DNA from: Rhodoferax sp.
GTDB taxonomy: Bacteria; Pseudomonadota; Gammaproteobacteria; Burkholderiales; Burkholderiaceae_C
Direction of reading: 5' to 3'
Assembly (NCBI RefSeq): GCF_028714215.1
Contig: NZ_JAQTMS010000012.1
Coordinates: forward strand, 1 to 64,000
DNA: 64,000 bases
This document shows positions 20,000 to 28,174 of this stretch, one piece after another. Every line of letters begins with the position of its first letter. Position 1 is the first letter of the stretch. The position numbers and the translations under genes are program-made. Below the pieces are notes generated by a model, which made no database searches, had not been told where the DNA came from, and was given only the letters and a program-made list of their open reading frames with translations.

Positions 20000-20670
20000 T
20001 TCTTGGCCTCTTTCGGTGCTGCCGCCTTGCGCTGTATGGCAACCTCGTCGGCATCGAGATACCGAAAGGTCTTGGCCGTAGCATCCATCGTCAAAGATCC
20101 GTCCTTAGCCGGCACAATGGCGATGCCATTGAGCGTCACAATGCGAGACAGATTGGCAATGTCCGATGCAAAAGCACCAATATCGTGATAACGCCCGGTT
20201 ACACGCACGGCTATGGGCAACTCGGCATAGTAATCCTTGACAGCAACTTGCCCTGGCCGGAACAGGTCAAACTGCAGACTGCGGCCCAAACCAGCCTGGT
20301 TAATGTCCGACAGCAATGCGTCCATTTCGGCCTTGCTCGGTAATTGCTTCTCCAACTGCGTGACATACTGCTGCACCTGCTCGCGCTGTTTTTTGAGCGT
20401 TTCAAGATTAACCGCCTTACCCAGTTTTAGCTTGTACTCGTCGCGCAACTTGACTTCCTTGGCGTGTTCCGCTTCCAACTCAAGCTGCGAGGAATTGAGC
20501 CACAAAAACCATAGCACCACAACGAACGAAATGGCGATGCCCACAAACAAGGCATAGCGCGGGAGCGCCGGCCAGTTGGAAGGGTCCTTGGGATCAAGAT
20601 TGCGGAATTGCGCCAGCAATTTGTCCCGCCATGGGGCCAGATCCAGTTTCAATGAAAGTTTGCTTGCCAT
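19996..20670 (-). CDS. pilO: Type IV pilus inner-membrane protein PilO
   Basis: 224 residues. Short cytoplasmic N-terminus, one membrane segment (YALFVGIAISFVVVLWFLWL), a coiled coil (LELEAEHAKEVKLRDEYKLKLGKAVNLETLKKQREQVQQYVTQLEKQL) and a ferredoxin-like periplasmic domain (PGQVAVKDYYAELPIAVRVTGRYHDIGAFASDIANL). PilO pairs with PilN to form the alignment complex. It lies 12 bp after pilN and overlaps pilP by 4 bp. Confidence 0.95.
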   Translation of the reverse strand: MASKLSLKLDLAPWRDKLLAQFRNLDPKDPSNWPALPRYALFVGIAISFVVVLWFLWLNSSQLELEAEHAKEVKLRDEYKLKLGKAVNLETLKKQREQVQQYVTQLEKQLPSKAEMDALLSDINQAGLGRSLQFDLFRPGQVAVKDYYAELPIAVRVTGRYHDIGAFASDIANLSRIVTLNGIAIVPAKDGSLTMDATAKTFRYLDADEVAIQRKAAAPKEAKK

Positions 20671-20682
20671 AACGCCAGGCCC

Positions 20683-21318
20683 CTATTTCTTGACAGGAGT
20701 TGAGGCCGCGACCTGCGAAACTGTGGCGCCGGCCGAGGCGCGCATTTTTTCAGCCTCGCTGGCACGCGTCAAACGAACCCGAATTGTGAAATTGGCAACG
20801 CGACGCTGATCCCTGGGCGACAGTGCGACCGAGCCAGCCACAATCTCCACCAACTCTGGCCTGGAAAACCAGGGTGTATTGTTGCCCAAGTTTCGCAATA
20901 GCTCAGACACCCGCTCGTTCGATTGCGCGACGCCTTGCAGTGTCACATTCTGGTTTTCCTGGCGCATGCTGGCGATGTAAACGCCATCGGGCAGTTGCTT
21001 GACAAGTTCCGTCAGCAGGTGAACCGGTAAATTTCGATCTGCCTGCAAATCTTCCACCGCCTGCTGACGCGCCCGCAGTGCGGTGATTTCAGCCTCGAGG
21101 CCAGCTATATCCTTGATTTGTATATCGAAAATCTTGACTTCATTTTGCAGAATCTGATTTATTCCTTGCTGCGCAGATATCTGAGCCTGATACCACAGGA
21201 AAATAACGCCGGCCAGCAGACCCCCAATAAGGGCGGAAACCCCCAAACTGACGTTAAATACATCCTGGCGCTTTTTGCGGGCCGCCTCGCGGTGCGGGAG
21301 CAGATTGATCAGGATCAC
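20683..21318 (-). CDS. pilN: Type IV pilus inner-membrane protein PilN
   Basis: 211 residues. It starts MILINLLPHREAARKKR, the conserved PilN motif that docks into PilM. One membrane segment (SLGVSALIGGLLAGVIFLWY) and a periplasmic domain with coiled-coil start and the DGVYIASMRQENQNVTLQGVAQSNERVSELLRNL block follow. It pairs with PilO. The start overlaps the pilM stop by 4 bp. Confidence 0.96.
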   Translation of the reverse strand: MILINLLPHREAARKKRQDVFNVSLGVSALIGGLLAGVIFLWYQAQISAQQGINQILQNEVKIFDIQIKDIAGLEAEITALRARQQAVEDLQADRNLPVHLLTELVKQLPDGVYIASMRQENQNVTLQGVAQSNERVSELLRNLGNNTPWFSRPELVEIVAGSVALSPRDQRRVANFTIRVRLTRASEAEKMRASAGATVSQVAASTPVKK

Positions 21319-22394
21319 TGCATAAACCTCCGCAACGCCAGTCCGCAGGCGGTGAGGTAGGATGGCGCCTCACGTGTCATCTTCTTCAAACGAACGCCTG
21401 ACCCAAGCTCCATACCGTCAAACGGATTCACCAGGCTGCAAGGGAAAGAGGTATGCTCCGTCACCGCTGCGGTCAAGCCCGGCAACGCTGCCGAGCCGCC
21501 GGCCAACATGACACAGTCAACCTTGTTATGCGGTGTGCTGGTAAAGAAAAACTGCAAGGCACGGCCAATTTCATGCACCATGCTTTCAACGAACGGATGC
21601 AGTACGCTGGATTCATAGTCTTCCGGTAATTCACCGCTTCGTTTTTTACTTTCAGCCTCTTCCAGGGAAAACCCGTACTGGCGCACAATCAACTGCGTCA
21701 GTTGGGCGCCGCCAAACGCTTGGTCCCGGTCATACAAAACCTCGTCGTTGCGAATAACCTGCATGCTGGTAGTAAGCGCCCCCACCTCAAACAAGGCAAC
21801 AATGCTGCCAACACCTTTGTTGGGAAGATTTTCAATCAGGCGATTGGTCGCCAGTCGCGATGCATAAGACTCCACGTCCACAATCACGGGCTTCAACCCA
21901 GCCGCCTCTGCCAACCCCTGAATATCCTGCACCTTCTCCTTGCGTGACGCGGCAATGAGAACTTCAATATCTCCGGCGGAAGTGGCACTGGGTCCCACCA
22001 CACAGAAATCAAGACTTACCTCATCCAAGGGAAACGGGATGTACTGGTTAGCCTCGGTTTCAACCTGTATTTCCAGTTCCTGATCAGACATGCCACCTGG
22101 AAGAACAATTTTTTTCGTAATGACGGCCGATGGCGGCAAGGCCATTGCCACATTCTTGGCTTTGGTCCCACTTTTTTTCACCAATCGACGAACCGCTTCA
22201 GCGACTTCGTCGAACTTTTCTATGTTGCCATCCGTAATCCAGCCGCGCTCAAGCGGCTCAATAGCACAACGCTCAAGCACCAGGTTACCGGCCTTATCCT
22301 GACCCAGTTCAACCAGTTTGACACTCGAAGAACTGACGTCCAAACCCAACATAGGCGCGGGTTGACGACTAAACAAAGATCCCAAAGAGATCAA
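21315..22394 (-). CDS. pilM: Type IV pilus ATPase-like protein PilM
   Basis: 359 residues. Actin/FtsA-like fold: LGLDVSSSSVKLVEL (phosphate 1), GVGSIVALFEVGALTTSM (phosphate 2), VMLAGGSAALPGL (adenosine motif). It binds the PilN N-terminus on the cytoplasmic face. The start codon appears to be TTG at 22394: AGGGGA lies 5 bases upstream and no ATG is near in frame until residue 15, which would remove the first strand. First gene of the pilMNOPQ run and divergent from ponA. Confidence 0.95.
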   Translation of the reverse strand: MISLGSLFSRQPAPMLGLDVSSSSVKLVELGQDKAGNLVLERCAIEPLERGWITDGNIEKFDEVAEAVRRLVKKSGTKAKNVAMALPPSAVITKKIVLPGGMSDQELEIQVETEANQYIPFPLDEVSLDFCVVGPSATSAGDIEVLIAASRKEKVQDIQGLAEAAGLKPVIVDVESYASRLATNRLIENLPNKGVGSIVALFEVGALTTSMQVIRNDEVLYDRDQAFGGAQLTQLIVRQYGFSLEEAESKKRSGELPEDYESSVLHPFVESMVHEIGRALQFFFTSTPHNKVDCVMLAGGSAALPGLTAAVTEHTSFPCSLVNPFDGMELGSGVRLKKMTREAPSYLTACGLALRRFMQ

Positions 22395-22635
22395 AACTAT
22401 CCCCTGAAAGAGGCCAATCGACGATCAGCAAAACTTAAGAAATCACTTCAATACTAGCAGTAAGCACCTTGTCCAGCAAAGACTTTTCCGAATTTGTGGA
22501 ATTTTGAACGTTGTCAAAAGTAGACGCTTTGTATGCTGATGTAACGTAGATTCGCCCCCGAGCAGACATCGACCAGCGAACTCGCAACAATAGTGGATAC
22601 TACCGCGCCAAAGCGGCAAAAACATCGTTTTTACA
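22395..22635. promoter_or_regulatory. Divergent intergenic region between pilM and ponA
   Basis: About 240 bases with no gene. It must hold promoters for pilM (leftward) and ponA (rightward). TTGTCA near 22516 with TATGCT about 15 bases later is a weak candidate for ponA; spacing is short. I see no clear operator or terminator. Confidence 0.35.
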
Positions 22636-25056
22636 ATGACGAAGCGTTTCCACCAAGTTTTTATGCCCTCCAAACCATCGACTGGCGAACCCAGCCCTCC
22701 CCCCAATTCCAATCCGCGCCCCGGTGCGGCGAACTGGCTGTTGCGCATTGCGTTGTCCGCCGGCGGCCTACTTCTGGCGGGGATGGCGTCCGTCCTGATC
22801 CTTGTTGCCCTCGCACTGGCGGTGGCGTTCCCGAACCTGCCCGATATTTCAGACCTGTCTGACTACCGTCCAAAACTACCCTTGCGCGTGTTCTCGGCGG
22901 AGGGCACCCTGATTGGAGAGTATGGCGAAGAACGCAGACATCTAACCCCAATCAAGGATATTCCGAAGGTCATGACCGACGCTGTCCTGGCGATCGAAGA
23001 CGCACGCTTTTACGAACATGGCGGGGTTGACTACAAGGGCGTTTTGCGCGCTGCTCTGGCCAACCTGGGACACTTGAAAAGCCAGGGCGCATCCACCATC
23101 ACCATGCAAGTGGCACGCAATGTCTATCTGTCTTCGGAGAAAACCTACACCCGCAAAATCTACGAAATCCTGCTGACTTTCAAGCTCGAACATATGTTGA
23201 CCAAGGACCAGATCCTTGAGATTTACATGAACCAGATTTTCCTGGGGAACCGTGCCTACGGTTTTGCCGCTGCCGCGGAAGCTTACTTTGACAAGCCCCT
23301 GAAAGACCTCACTATTGCCGAGGCCGCCATGCTGGCGGGACTACCCAAGGCACCTTCCGCCTACAACCCGATCAGCAACCCCAAGCGGGCCCGCGCACGC
23401 CAGCTTCATATCATTGAACGAATGCAGGAAAACGGCTTCATCACGGCTGAGCAGGCGCTGGCCGCAAAAAAGGAAGAACTGAAAGTCAAGTCCAGCTCAG
23501 ACAACTCGAAGGTGCATGCGGAGTACGTGGCTGAAACCGTACGCCTGTTAATGTTTGCGCAATATGGTGATGAAATCTACACTCGCGGCCTGAACGTTTA
23601 CACCACGCTGCGAGCGGCGGACCAGGATGCTGCATACAAAGCACTGCGGCGCGGAATCATGGACTTTGAACGTCATCAAATTTACCGCGGCCCCGAGAAA
23701 TATGTCACCCTGCCGTCGAATCCGCAGGAACTTGATGATGCCATTGATGACGCGTTGGACGAGCACCCGGACAATGGGGACGTGATGGCGGCGGTAGCGC
23801 TGGAGGTGGACAACAAGAAGGTCAAGGCCATTCGCCAGAACGGAGAAACCATCGAAATTACCGGGGACGGTCTGAAACCCGTGCAATCGGGTCTGTCGGA
23901 CAAAGCTCCGCCCAACATCAAAATTCGACGCGGCGCCGTCATACGGGTCGTCAAAACACCTAAAAACACTTGGGAGATTACCCAGCTTCCGGAAGTTGAA
24001 GGTGCGTTTGTGGCACTTGATCCGCGCGACGGCTCAATCAAGGCGCTGGTCGGCGGATTCGATTTTGAAAAGAACAAATTCAACCACGTCACCCAAGCCT
24101 GGCGTCAACCCGGTTCGAGCTTCAAGCCATTTATCTATTCCGCCGCCCTGGAGAAGGGCTTTACCCCGGCCACCATCATCAACGATGCACCGCTCTTTTT
24201 CGACGCCGACGTAACCGGCGGGCAACCCTGGGAGCCGAAAAATTACGACGGAAAATTTGAAGGGCCGATGACCATGCGTCAGGGTCTGGCCAAATCAAAG
24301 AACATGATTTCGATCCGTATTCTGCAAGCCGTGGGCGCGCAGAACGCCCAGGAATGGATCACCCGCTTTGGCTTCGATGGAGACAAGCACCCCGCTTATC
24401 TGACCATGGCACTGGGCGCCGGATCCGTCACCCCCTTGCAGATGGCTTCGGCCTACTCGGTCTTCGCCAACGGCGGCTACCGCATCAATCCCTGGTTGAT
24501 AGCCAAGGTCACGGAGCAACAGGGCAAGGTCCTGCTGGAAACCAAACCACCGGTGCTGGACGAGTCACTGCGCGCCATAGATGCGCGCAACGCCTTCATC
24601 ATGGACAGTTTGTTACAAACAGTTACCCGCTCCGGTACTGCCGCCTCCGCGCAAGCAATACTGAAGCGACCTGACTTGTATGGAAAAACCGGCACCACCA
24701 ACGATTCCATGGATGCCTGGTTTGCCGGATTCCAGCCAACCTTGGCTGCAGTCACCTGGATCGGCTACGACACACCGCACAAACTCGGGGACCGCGAAAC
24801 CGGCGGCGGCTTGAGCTTGCCGGTGTGGATCCGGTTCATGGAACATGCGTTGAAAAACGTCCCGGTCATGGAACCCAGCGCGCCCGAAGGCGTCATCAAT
24901 TCAGGCGGCGAGTGGTTTTATGACGAGTACGCAAAAGGTGCCGGCATCAGCAGCCTGGGACTAACCGACAAATCAACGACCCCAACCGGCTCCGACATTC
25001 AACCCTTGCCAGCGACCGACGAGAAGAAAAAAATCCTCGATTTGTTTAGAAACTAA
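22636..25056 (+). CDS. ponA: Penicillin-binding protein 1A (bifunctional transglycosylase/transpeptidase)
   Basis: 806 residues. A short cytoplasmic tail and one membrane segment (LRIALSAGGLLLAGMASVLILVALALAVAF) are followed by the GT51 glycosyltransferase domain (AVLAIEDARFYEHGGVD, GASTITMQVARN, EIYMNQIFLGNRAYG, AAEAYFDKP). An OB-like insert and the transpeptidase follow: SxxK motif PGSSFKP with the active serine, SKN motif SKNMIS and KTG motif YGKTGTTND. It polymerises and crosslinks peptidoglycan. The start is either ATG 22636 or ATG 22663; neither has a strong ribosome binding site. Confidence 0.96.
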   Translation: MTKRFHQVFMPSKPSTGEPSPPPNSNPRPGAANWLLRIALSAGGLLLAGMASVLILVALALAVAFPNLPDISDLSDYRPKLPLRVFSAEGTLIGEYGEERRHLTPIKDIPKVMTDAVLAIEDARFYEHGGVDYKGVLRAALANLGHLKSQGASTITMQVARNVYLSSEKTYTRKIYEILLTFKLEHMLTKDQILEIYMNQIFLGNRAYGFAAAAEAYFDKPLKDLTIAEAAMLAGLPKAPSAYNPISNPKRARARQLHIIERMQENGFITAEQALAAKKEELKVKSSSDNSKVHAEYVAETVRLLMFAQYGDEIYTRGLNVYTTLRAADQDAAYKALRRGIMDFERHQIYRGPEKYVTLPSNPQELDDAIDDALDEHPDNGDVMAAVALEVDNKKVKAIRQNGETIEITGDGLKPVQSGLSDKAPPNIKIRRGAVIRVVKTPKNTWEITQLPEVEGAFVALDPRDGSIKALVGGFDFEKNKFNHVTQAWRQPGSSFKPFIYSAALEKGFTPATIINDAPLFFDADVTGGQPWEPKNYDGKFEGPMTMRQGLAKSKNMISIRILQAVGAQNAQEWITRFGFDGDKHPAYLTMALGAGSVTPLQMASAYSVFANGGYRINPWLIAKVTEQQGKVLLETKPPVLDESLRAIDARNAFIMDSLLQTVTRSGTAASAQAILKRPDLYGKTGTTNDSMDAWFAGFQPTLAAVTWIGYDTPHKLGDRETGGGLSLPVWIRFMEHALKNVPVMEPSAPEGVINSGGEWFYDEYAKGAGISSLGLTDKSTTPTGSDIQPLPATDEKKKILDLFRN

Positions 25057-25058
25057 TA

Positions 25059-25110
25059 CTTTTGCGGGACAGACCGCAAACTGCACAGCAGGTCGACTCC
25101 CGTCCCCAGC
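25059..25110 (+). repeat. Palindromic repeat family A (long form) after ponA
   Basis: It begins CTTTTGCGGGACAGACCGC and ends CGTCCCCAGC. TTTGCGG at 25061-25067 pairs with CCGCAAA at 25074-25080 around GACAGA. The layout matches the element at 1149-1200. It starts 3 bases after the ponA stop and could end that transcript, though no T run follows. Confidence 0.6.
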
Positions 25111-25213
25111 CGATGGTCGCCTAGCCCGTAAATTTCACCTATAGGAGTCGGCAGTCCCGCCCGAAGGCGCGTTGTCATTGGTATTCGACGCCAAACAACA
25201 ACTGGGACTGCCA

Positions 25214-26540
25214 ATGCCAAACTGTACCGAAGAATTTGAAACAAGCAAGATCGAATTTGGCCACCTTGGCCGACGAGTCGTGGAGGGCCGTTTTGACGGT
25301 GGCAGCATGACCAGTGACGCCGGGGTGATGTTGCTGGGGGCCACCGACCGCAAGCTCGGCTTGATTGAGGCTGCGGCATGCTGCATCGCCGATCCGCGCA
25401 GCCCCCCTTCTGACCAAACACCGCGTTGTCGATATGCTGCGCCAGCGTGTCTATGGTTTGGCTCTTGGATGGGAAGACTTGAACGACCACGGCGCGCTGC
25501 GCCAAGACGTGGCGATGCAAACGGCAGTGGGTGTTGATCGCGAGGTGGCCAGCGCCCCCACGCTGTGTCGTCTGGAGAAATGGGCTGATCGAGCAACGGC
25601 TTGGCGGTTGCACCAAGTGCTGGTCGAGCAATTCATTGCCGGTTTCAAAACCGCACCCGAGGAACTGGTGCTCGACTTTGACGCCACCGACAACCCGCTG
25701 TACGGACAGCAGGAGGGGCGCTTCTTTCACGGCTACTACGACAGCTACTGCTATTTGCCGCTGTACGTGTTCTGCGGTCAACAGTTGCTGTGCGCCTACC
25801 TGCGTCCGAGCCGCATCGATGGTGCAAAACACGCTGGCGCCATTTTGAAGTTGCTGGTCAAACGTCTGCGCCAGGTTTGGCCCCAGGTGCGCATCGTCTT
25901 TCGTGGCGACTCGGGCTTTTGCCGTCAGCGCATCATCAACTACTGCGAGCGTGCCGGTGTGAACTACATCATTGGTCTGGCTCGTAACCCGCGCCTACAG
26001 AGCATCACTGAATTCCTGGAACTGGCCATGCGGCAGAAGTTTGTCGCCACCGGATGCAAGCAGCGCGAGGTCGGTGAGTTTGTCTATGCCGCACAGAGTT
26101 GGAGCAAAGAACGCCGGGTGATCACAAGGCTGGAGTATGGCGAGCAAGGCACCAACCCGCGCTACGTGGTGACCAACCTCATGGGTCAACCACAGACACT
26201 CTACGACGATCTGTACTGCCAGCGCGGCGAGGCCGAGAACCGGATCAAGGAAGCTCAGGTCGGCTTATTTGCCACACGCACGAGTTGCCAGCATTTCCAA
26301 AGTAATCAGCTACGCATGCTGCTGGCCGCATTGGGTTACGTGTTGATTGAACGCCTGCGTGCGCTGGCGCTGCAGGGTACGGCCCTGGCCACCGCCCAGG
26401 TCGATACGCTGCGCATCAAGCTGCTCAAGCTCGCAGCGGTGGTGACGCGCAACACCCGGCGCATTCGCCTGTATCTGGCCTCCAACTGGCCCAGCGCCAG
26501 CATCTTTGCGCACGCCATGCGTGAGTTGCGCTCGCCTTGA
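25214..26540 (+). pseudogene. IS1380-type transposase, broken by a +1 frameshift
   Basis: The N-terminal part starts at MPNCTEEFETSK (25214) and reads GGSMTSDAGVMLLGATDRKLGLIEAAACCIADPRSP. Near 25402 a run of six C shifts the frame; with five C it would continue as LLTKHRVVDMLRQRVYGLALGWEDLNDH in the frame open to 26540. The rest is a full IS1380/DDE group 1 core: VLDFDATDNPLYGQQEGRFFHGYYDSYCYLPLYVF, RIVFRGDSGFCRQRI and CQRGEAENRIKEAQVG, the last carrying the catalytic glutamate. I could not identify terminal inverted repeats or a target duplication. It lies between ponA and cyaY, interrupting a conserved neighbourhood. Confidence 0.85.
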
Positions 26541-26738
26541 ACCTCATACAGTGCCTGGCCCGCACGATGACCTCAACAAGGCCCGCAACCCAAGCCGGGG
26601 CAGGGGCAATTGTGACTAAACCCATTCGATTTCATCCCAAAGACTGGCCAATGCCTACACGTTGCCAACTTCAGGCATGCCCAGCATCGAAATCAACGCC
26701 AATCTGCACGTACAGTGGTGTAGCGTGAAACATTCAGG

Positions 26739-27083
26739 CTAGCACGACCGATCGGACGCTGCGAACACCAGGGGGCACGCCGCCTGCGCGCTGGCAAAAC
26801 GCGACAAATTGCCAAAAAACTCGCCCTGCCCTTTGGTATCCACCCAGCGTTCACCATCAAATTTGTAGTGATAACCACCAGATTTCGCCGCCAGCCAGAC
26901 TTCATGCAGGGGCTTTTGCAGATTGACGACGATTTGGCTCTGGTTTGAAAATACCAGCGTCACCATACCGCCGACGCGCTGATTGTCAATATCCGCACAA
27001 TCCTGCTCATTGATACGGTCGCAGCTTGCCTCGACGGACCGGAGCAGAGTTTCGGCACGGTCCATGAACTCAGAGTCGGTCAT
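26739..27083 (-). CDS. cyaY: Frataxin-like iron-sulfur assembly protein CyaY
   Basis: 114 residues from ATG at 27083 ([24 protein letters not shown]). The frame is open upstream only because it runs into phage sequence. Frataxin features: acidic first helix, [53 protein letters not shown]. It modulates Fe-S cluster assembly by binding iron and IscS. Its ATG overlaps the TAA stop of the truncated phage regulator gene (TAATG), so its upstream region is now phage DNA. The original ribosome binding site GGTGAAA is now found at the other end of the prophage, beside lptM. Confidence 0.94.
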   Translation of the reverse strand: MTDSEFMDRAETLLRSVEASCDRINEQDCADIDNQRVGGMVTLVFSNQSQIVVNLQKPLHEVWLAAKSGGYHYKFDGERWVDTKGQGEFFGNLSRFASAQAACPLVFAASDRSC

Positions 27084-27100
27084 TACAGATTCCGCATGTT
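27075..27100. other. attL, left host-prophage junction
   Basis: Host GTCGGTCAT is joined to TACA and phage GATTCCGCATGTT. Compared with the other two junctions at +7734 and +15468, the switch between host and phage bases must lie within TACA (27084-27087). The outer arms GTCGGT and CATGTT are common to all three sites. Confidence 0.85.
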
Positions 27101-27358
27101 CTGACTTGCGTTTTTCCACTTGCGGACCATTCGTTCCTTACAGGCGCTTTCGCGCTCTGACTCAAGGGCGGCAATGACTATCCATTCCTTTGAGTCCTCG
27201 CCGATTTCCTCGGCGAGTGATCCTGCAATTGCGGGGCTCAGATTTCCTCGATCACGAGCTGTGTAAAGCGCCTGTCGTGACAGTCCTAATTTTCTTGTCC
27301 ATTCAGATATCGACTTAATTTCAATCGCTTTCTCTAGCAGATTCATGGTCGTTTGCAT
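27083..27358 (-). CDS. Phage HTH regulator, truncated by integration (91 residues)
   Basis: Starts at ATG 27358 with AAGGAGA 10 bases upstream. An HTH is visible at [23 protein letters not shown], followed by [15 protein letters not shown] and [25 protein letters not shown], a layout like DUF3693/RstR-type inovirus repressors. Crossing attL, the frame meets TAA made from phage CTG plus host bases, so the protein ends ...NMRNL. The uninterrupted form at 34697-35092 has 40 more residues. The stop overlaps the cyaY start. It is probably the lysogeny repressor, acting on the operator-like repeats just upstream of it. Confidence 0.8.
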   Translation of the reverse strand: MQTTMNLLEKAIEIKSISEWTRKLGLSRQALYTARDRGNLSPAIAGSLAEEIGEDSKEWIVIAALESERESACKERMVRKWKNASQNMRNL

Positions 27359-27491
27359 GGTCTAGGTCTCCTTGTGTTGCATAAAGTACACACGTTGTAG
27401 GCAGTTTATCAAATAATTTGCCTACATCTTGTGTAGAAGGTCTATATTTCAAATCGCCTACGTCTTGTAGACATTTGCAAAGGACGCTGTC
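27359..27491. promoter_or_regulatory. Phage control region with three operator-like repeats
   Basis: Repeats: ACACGTTGTAGGC (27390-27402, inverted), GCCTACATCTTGTGTAG (27420-27436) and GCCTACGTCTTGTAGAC (27456-27472). They share GCCTAC-N2-CTTGT-like bases. Leftward, TTGATA and TACTTT with an 18-base spacer form a promoter candidate for the regulator, with the first repeat in the spacer. Rightward, TTGCCT (27418) with TCTATA or TATATT is a weaker candidate overlapping the second repeat. The layout suggests a repressor that controls both directions. Confidence 0.6.
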
Positions 27492-27547
27492 ATGTCTAAA
27501 TCGTTCTCAGAGGCCGGATTTCAGGCGGACCGCAGAGCCATCAGCGG

Positions 27548-27769
27548 TCATTCTTTGGGTTGTAGGTCTTCGGTCTTCACCAGTATCCAGGTGAATCCTT
27601 TTGGTGCTTCTCCTGGCGGTGTTGGTCGTTGCTGTGGCGTTGCCCAATTTGCTAGGCGTTTTGCCTCTTGTTTTTCTTTGGGTCCCCAGATGTCCCAAGC
27701 TGCGCGAATTAGTCCTATTCCCGCTAGGACCACCAGCCCCCAGAACTCGAAAAGCGGAATTGTTTTCAT
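27548..27769 (-). CDS. Small phage membrane protein, unknown function
   Basis: 73 residues from ATG 27769, preceded by a near-perfect AAGGAGG 8 bases upstream, which decides the start over an upstream in-frame ATG. One membrane segment (PLFEFWGLVVLAGIGLIRAAWDIWG) and a basic, proline-rich cytoplasmic tail ending LVKTEDLQPKE. It is on the regulator strand, opposite the replication and virion genes, so it may be expressed in the lysogen. A role in superinfection exclusion is possible but not shown. Confidence 0.65.
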   Translation of the reverse strand: MKTIPLFEFWGLVVLAGIGLIRAAWDIWGPKEKQEAKRLANWATPQQRPTPPGEAPKGFTWILVKTEDLQPKE

Positions 27770-27796
27770 CCGTCGTTCCTCCTTGGTGTGTGAATC

Positions 27797-28174
27797 ATGA
27801 CACATCGCTCTAGTTTTCCTCCCGCTGGCGGTCTTTCGCTTCGTTTGGCCTTAGCCGTGGCAGCGGCTCAGCGGGGGGAAATTCAAGCCGTCGCTGACGT
27901 TGATGTCGTGCGTGAGGTGTCCGAAGTGTCACGGGCTCTTGAATCGTGCATGTCGAAGATGTCAGATGCCCAAAAATCGGTTTTTCAGTTGAGCCTTGGG
28001 TGCTATTGCTTGGCCGTTGCCACCCGCGTCCTGCCTTTGTGGGGCGCTGTTGATGAGCCTGGCGCGAACGGCGCGCGCGTCGAGCGAAGCGAAGCCGCCG
28101 ACGCCGCCCGCTCGCGCCTCCACCCCGATGGTAATCACGGGGATAACAACAATCAGGGGAGCTTGCCACTATGA
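27797..28174 (+). CDS. Hypothetical phage protein upstream of Rep
   Basis: 125 residues. The stop overlaps the rep start by 4 bp (ATGA), which supports translation. The N-terminal two thirds look helical (SLRLALAVAAAQRGEIQAV, VSRALESCMSKMSDAQKSVFQLSLGCYCLAVATRVLPLWGAV) with a possible membrane-associated stretch; the end is low-complexity and polar. No domain recognised. The start codon has only a weak ribosome binding site, so the true start could be further in. The 3' part overlaps a GC-rich inverted repeat at 28070-28118. Confidence 0.5.
   Translation: MTHRSSFPPAGGLSLRLALAVAAAQRGEIQAVADVDVVREVSEVSRALESCMSKMSDAQKSVFQLSLGCYCLAVATRVLPLWGAVDEPGANGARVERSEAADAARSRLHPDGNHGDNNNQGSLPL

Noticed and set aside
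25111-26738. Terminal inverted repeats and target duplication of the IS1380 element
   Set aside because: I compared both flanks and found only weak same-direction similarity, not inverted ends, so no boundaries are given.
27075-27100. Integration at a dif site by host XerC/XerD
   Set aside because: The junctions lack the conserved dif halves, and the phage encodes its own serine recombinase next to the site.
27492-27800. 102-residue plus-strand frame at the start of the phage rightward unit
   Set aside because: It has AAAGGA upstream, but it lies wholly antisense to the 73-residue membrane protein gene, which has a much better ribosome binding site and a plausible membrane segment. The product is serine/arginine-rich and looks like a shadow.
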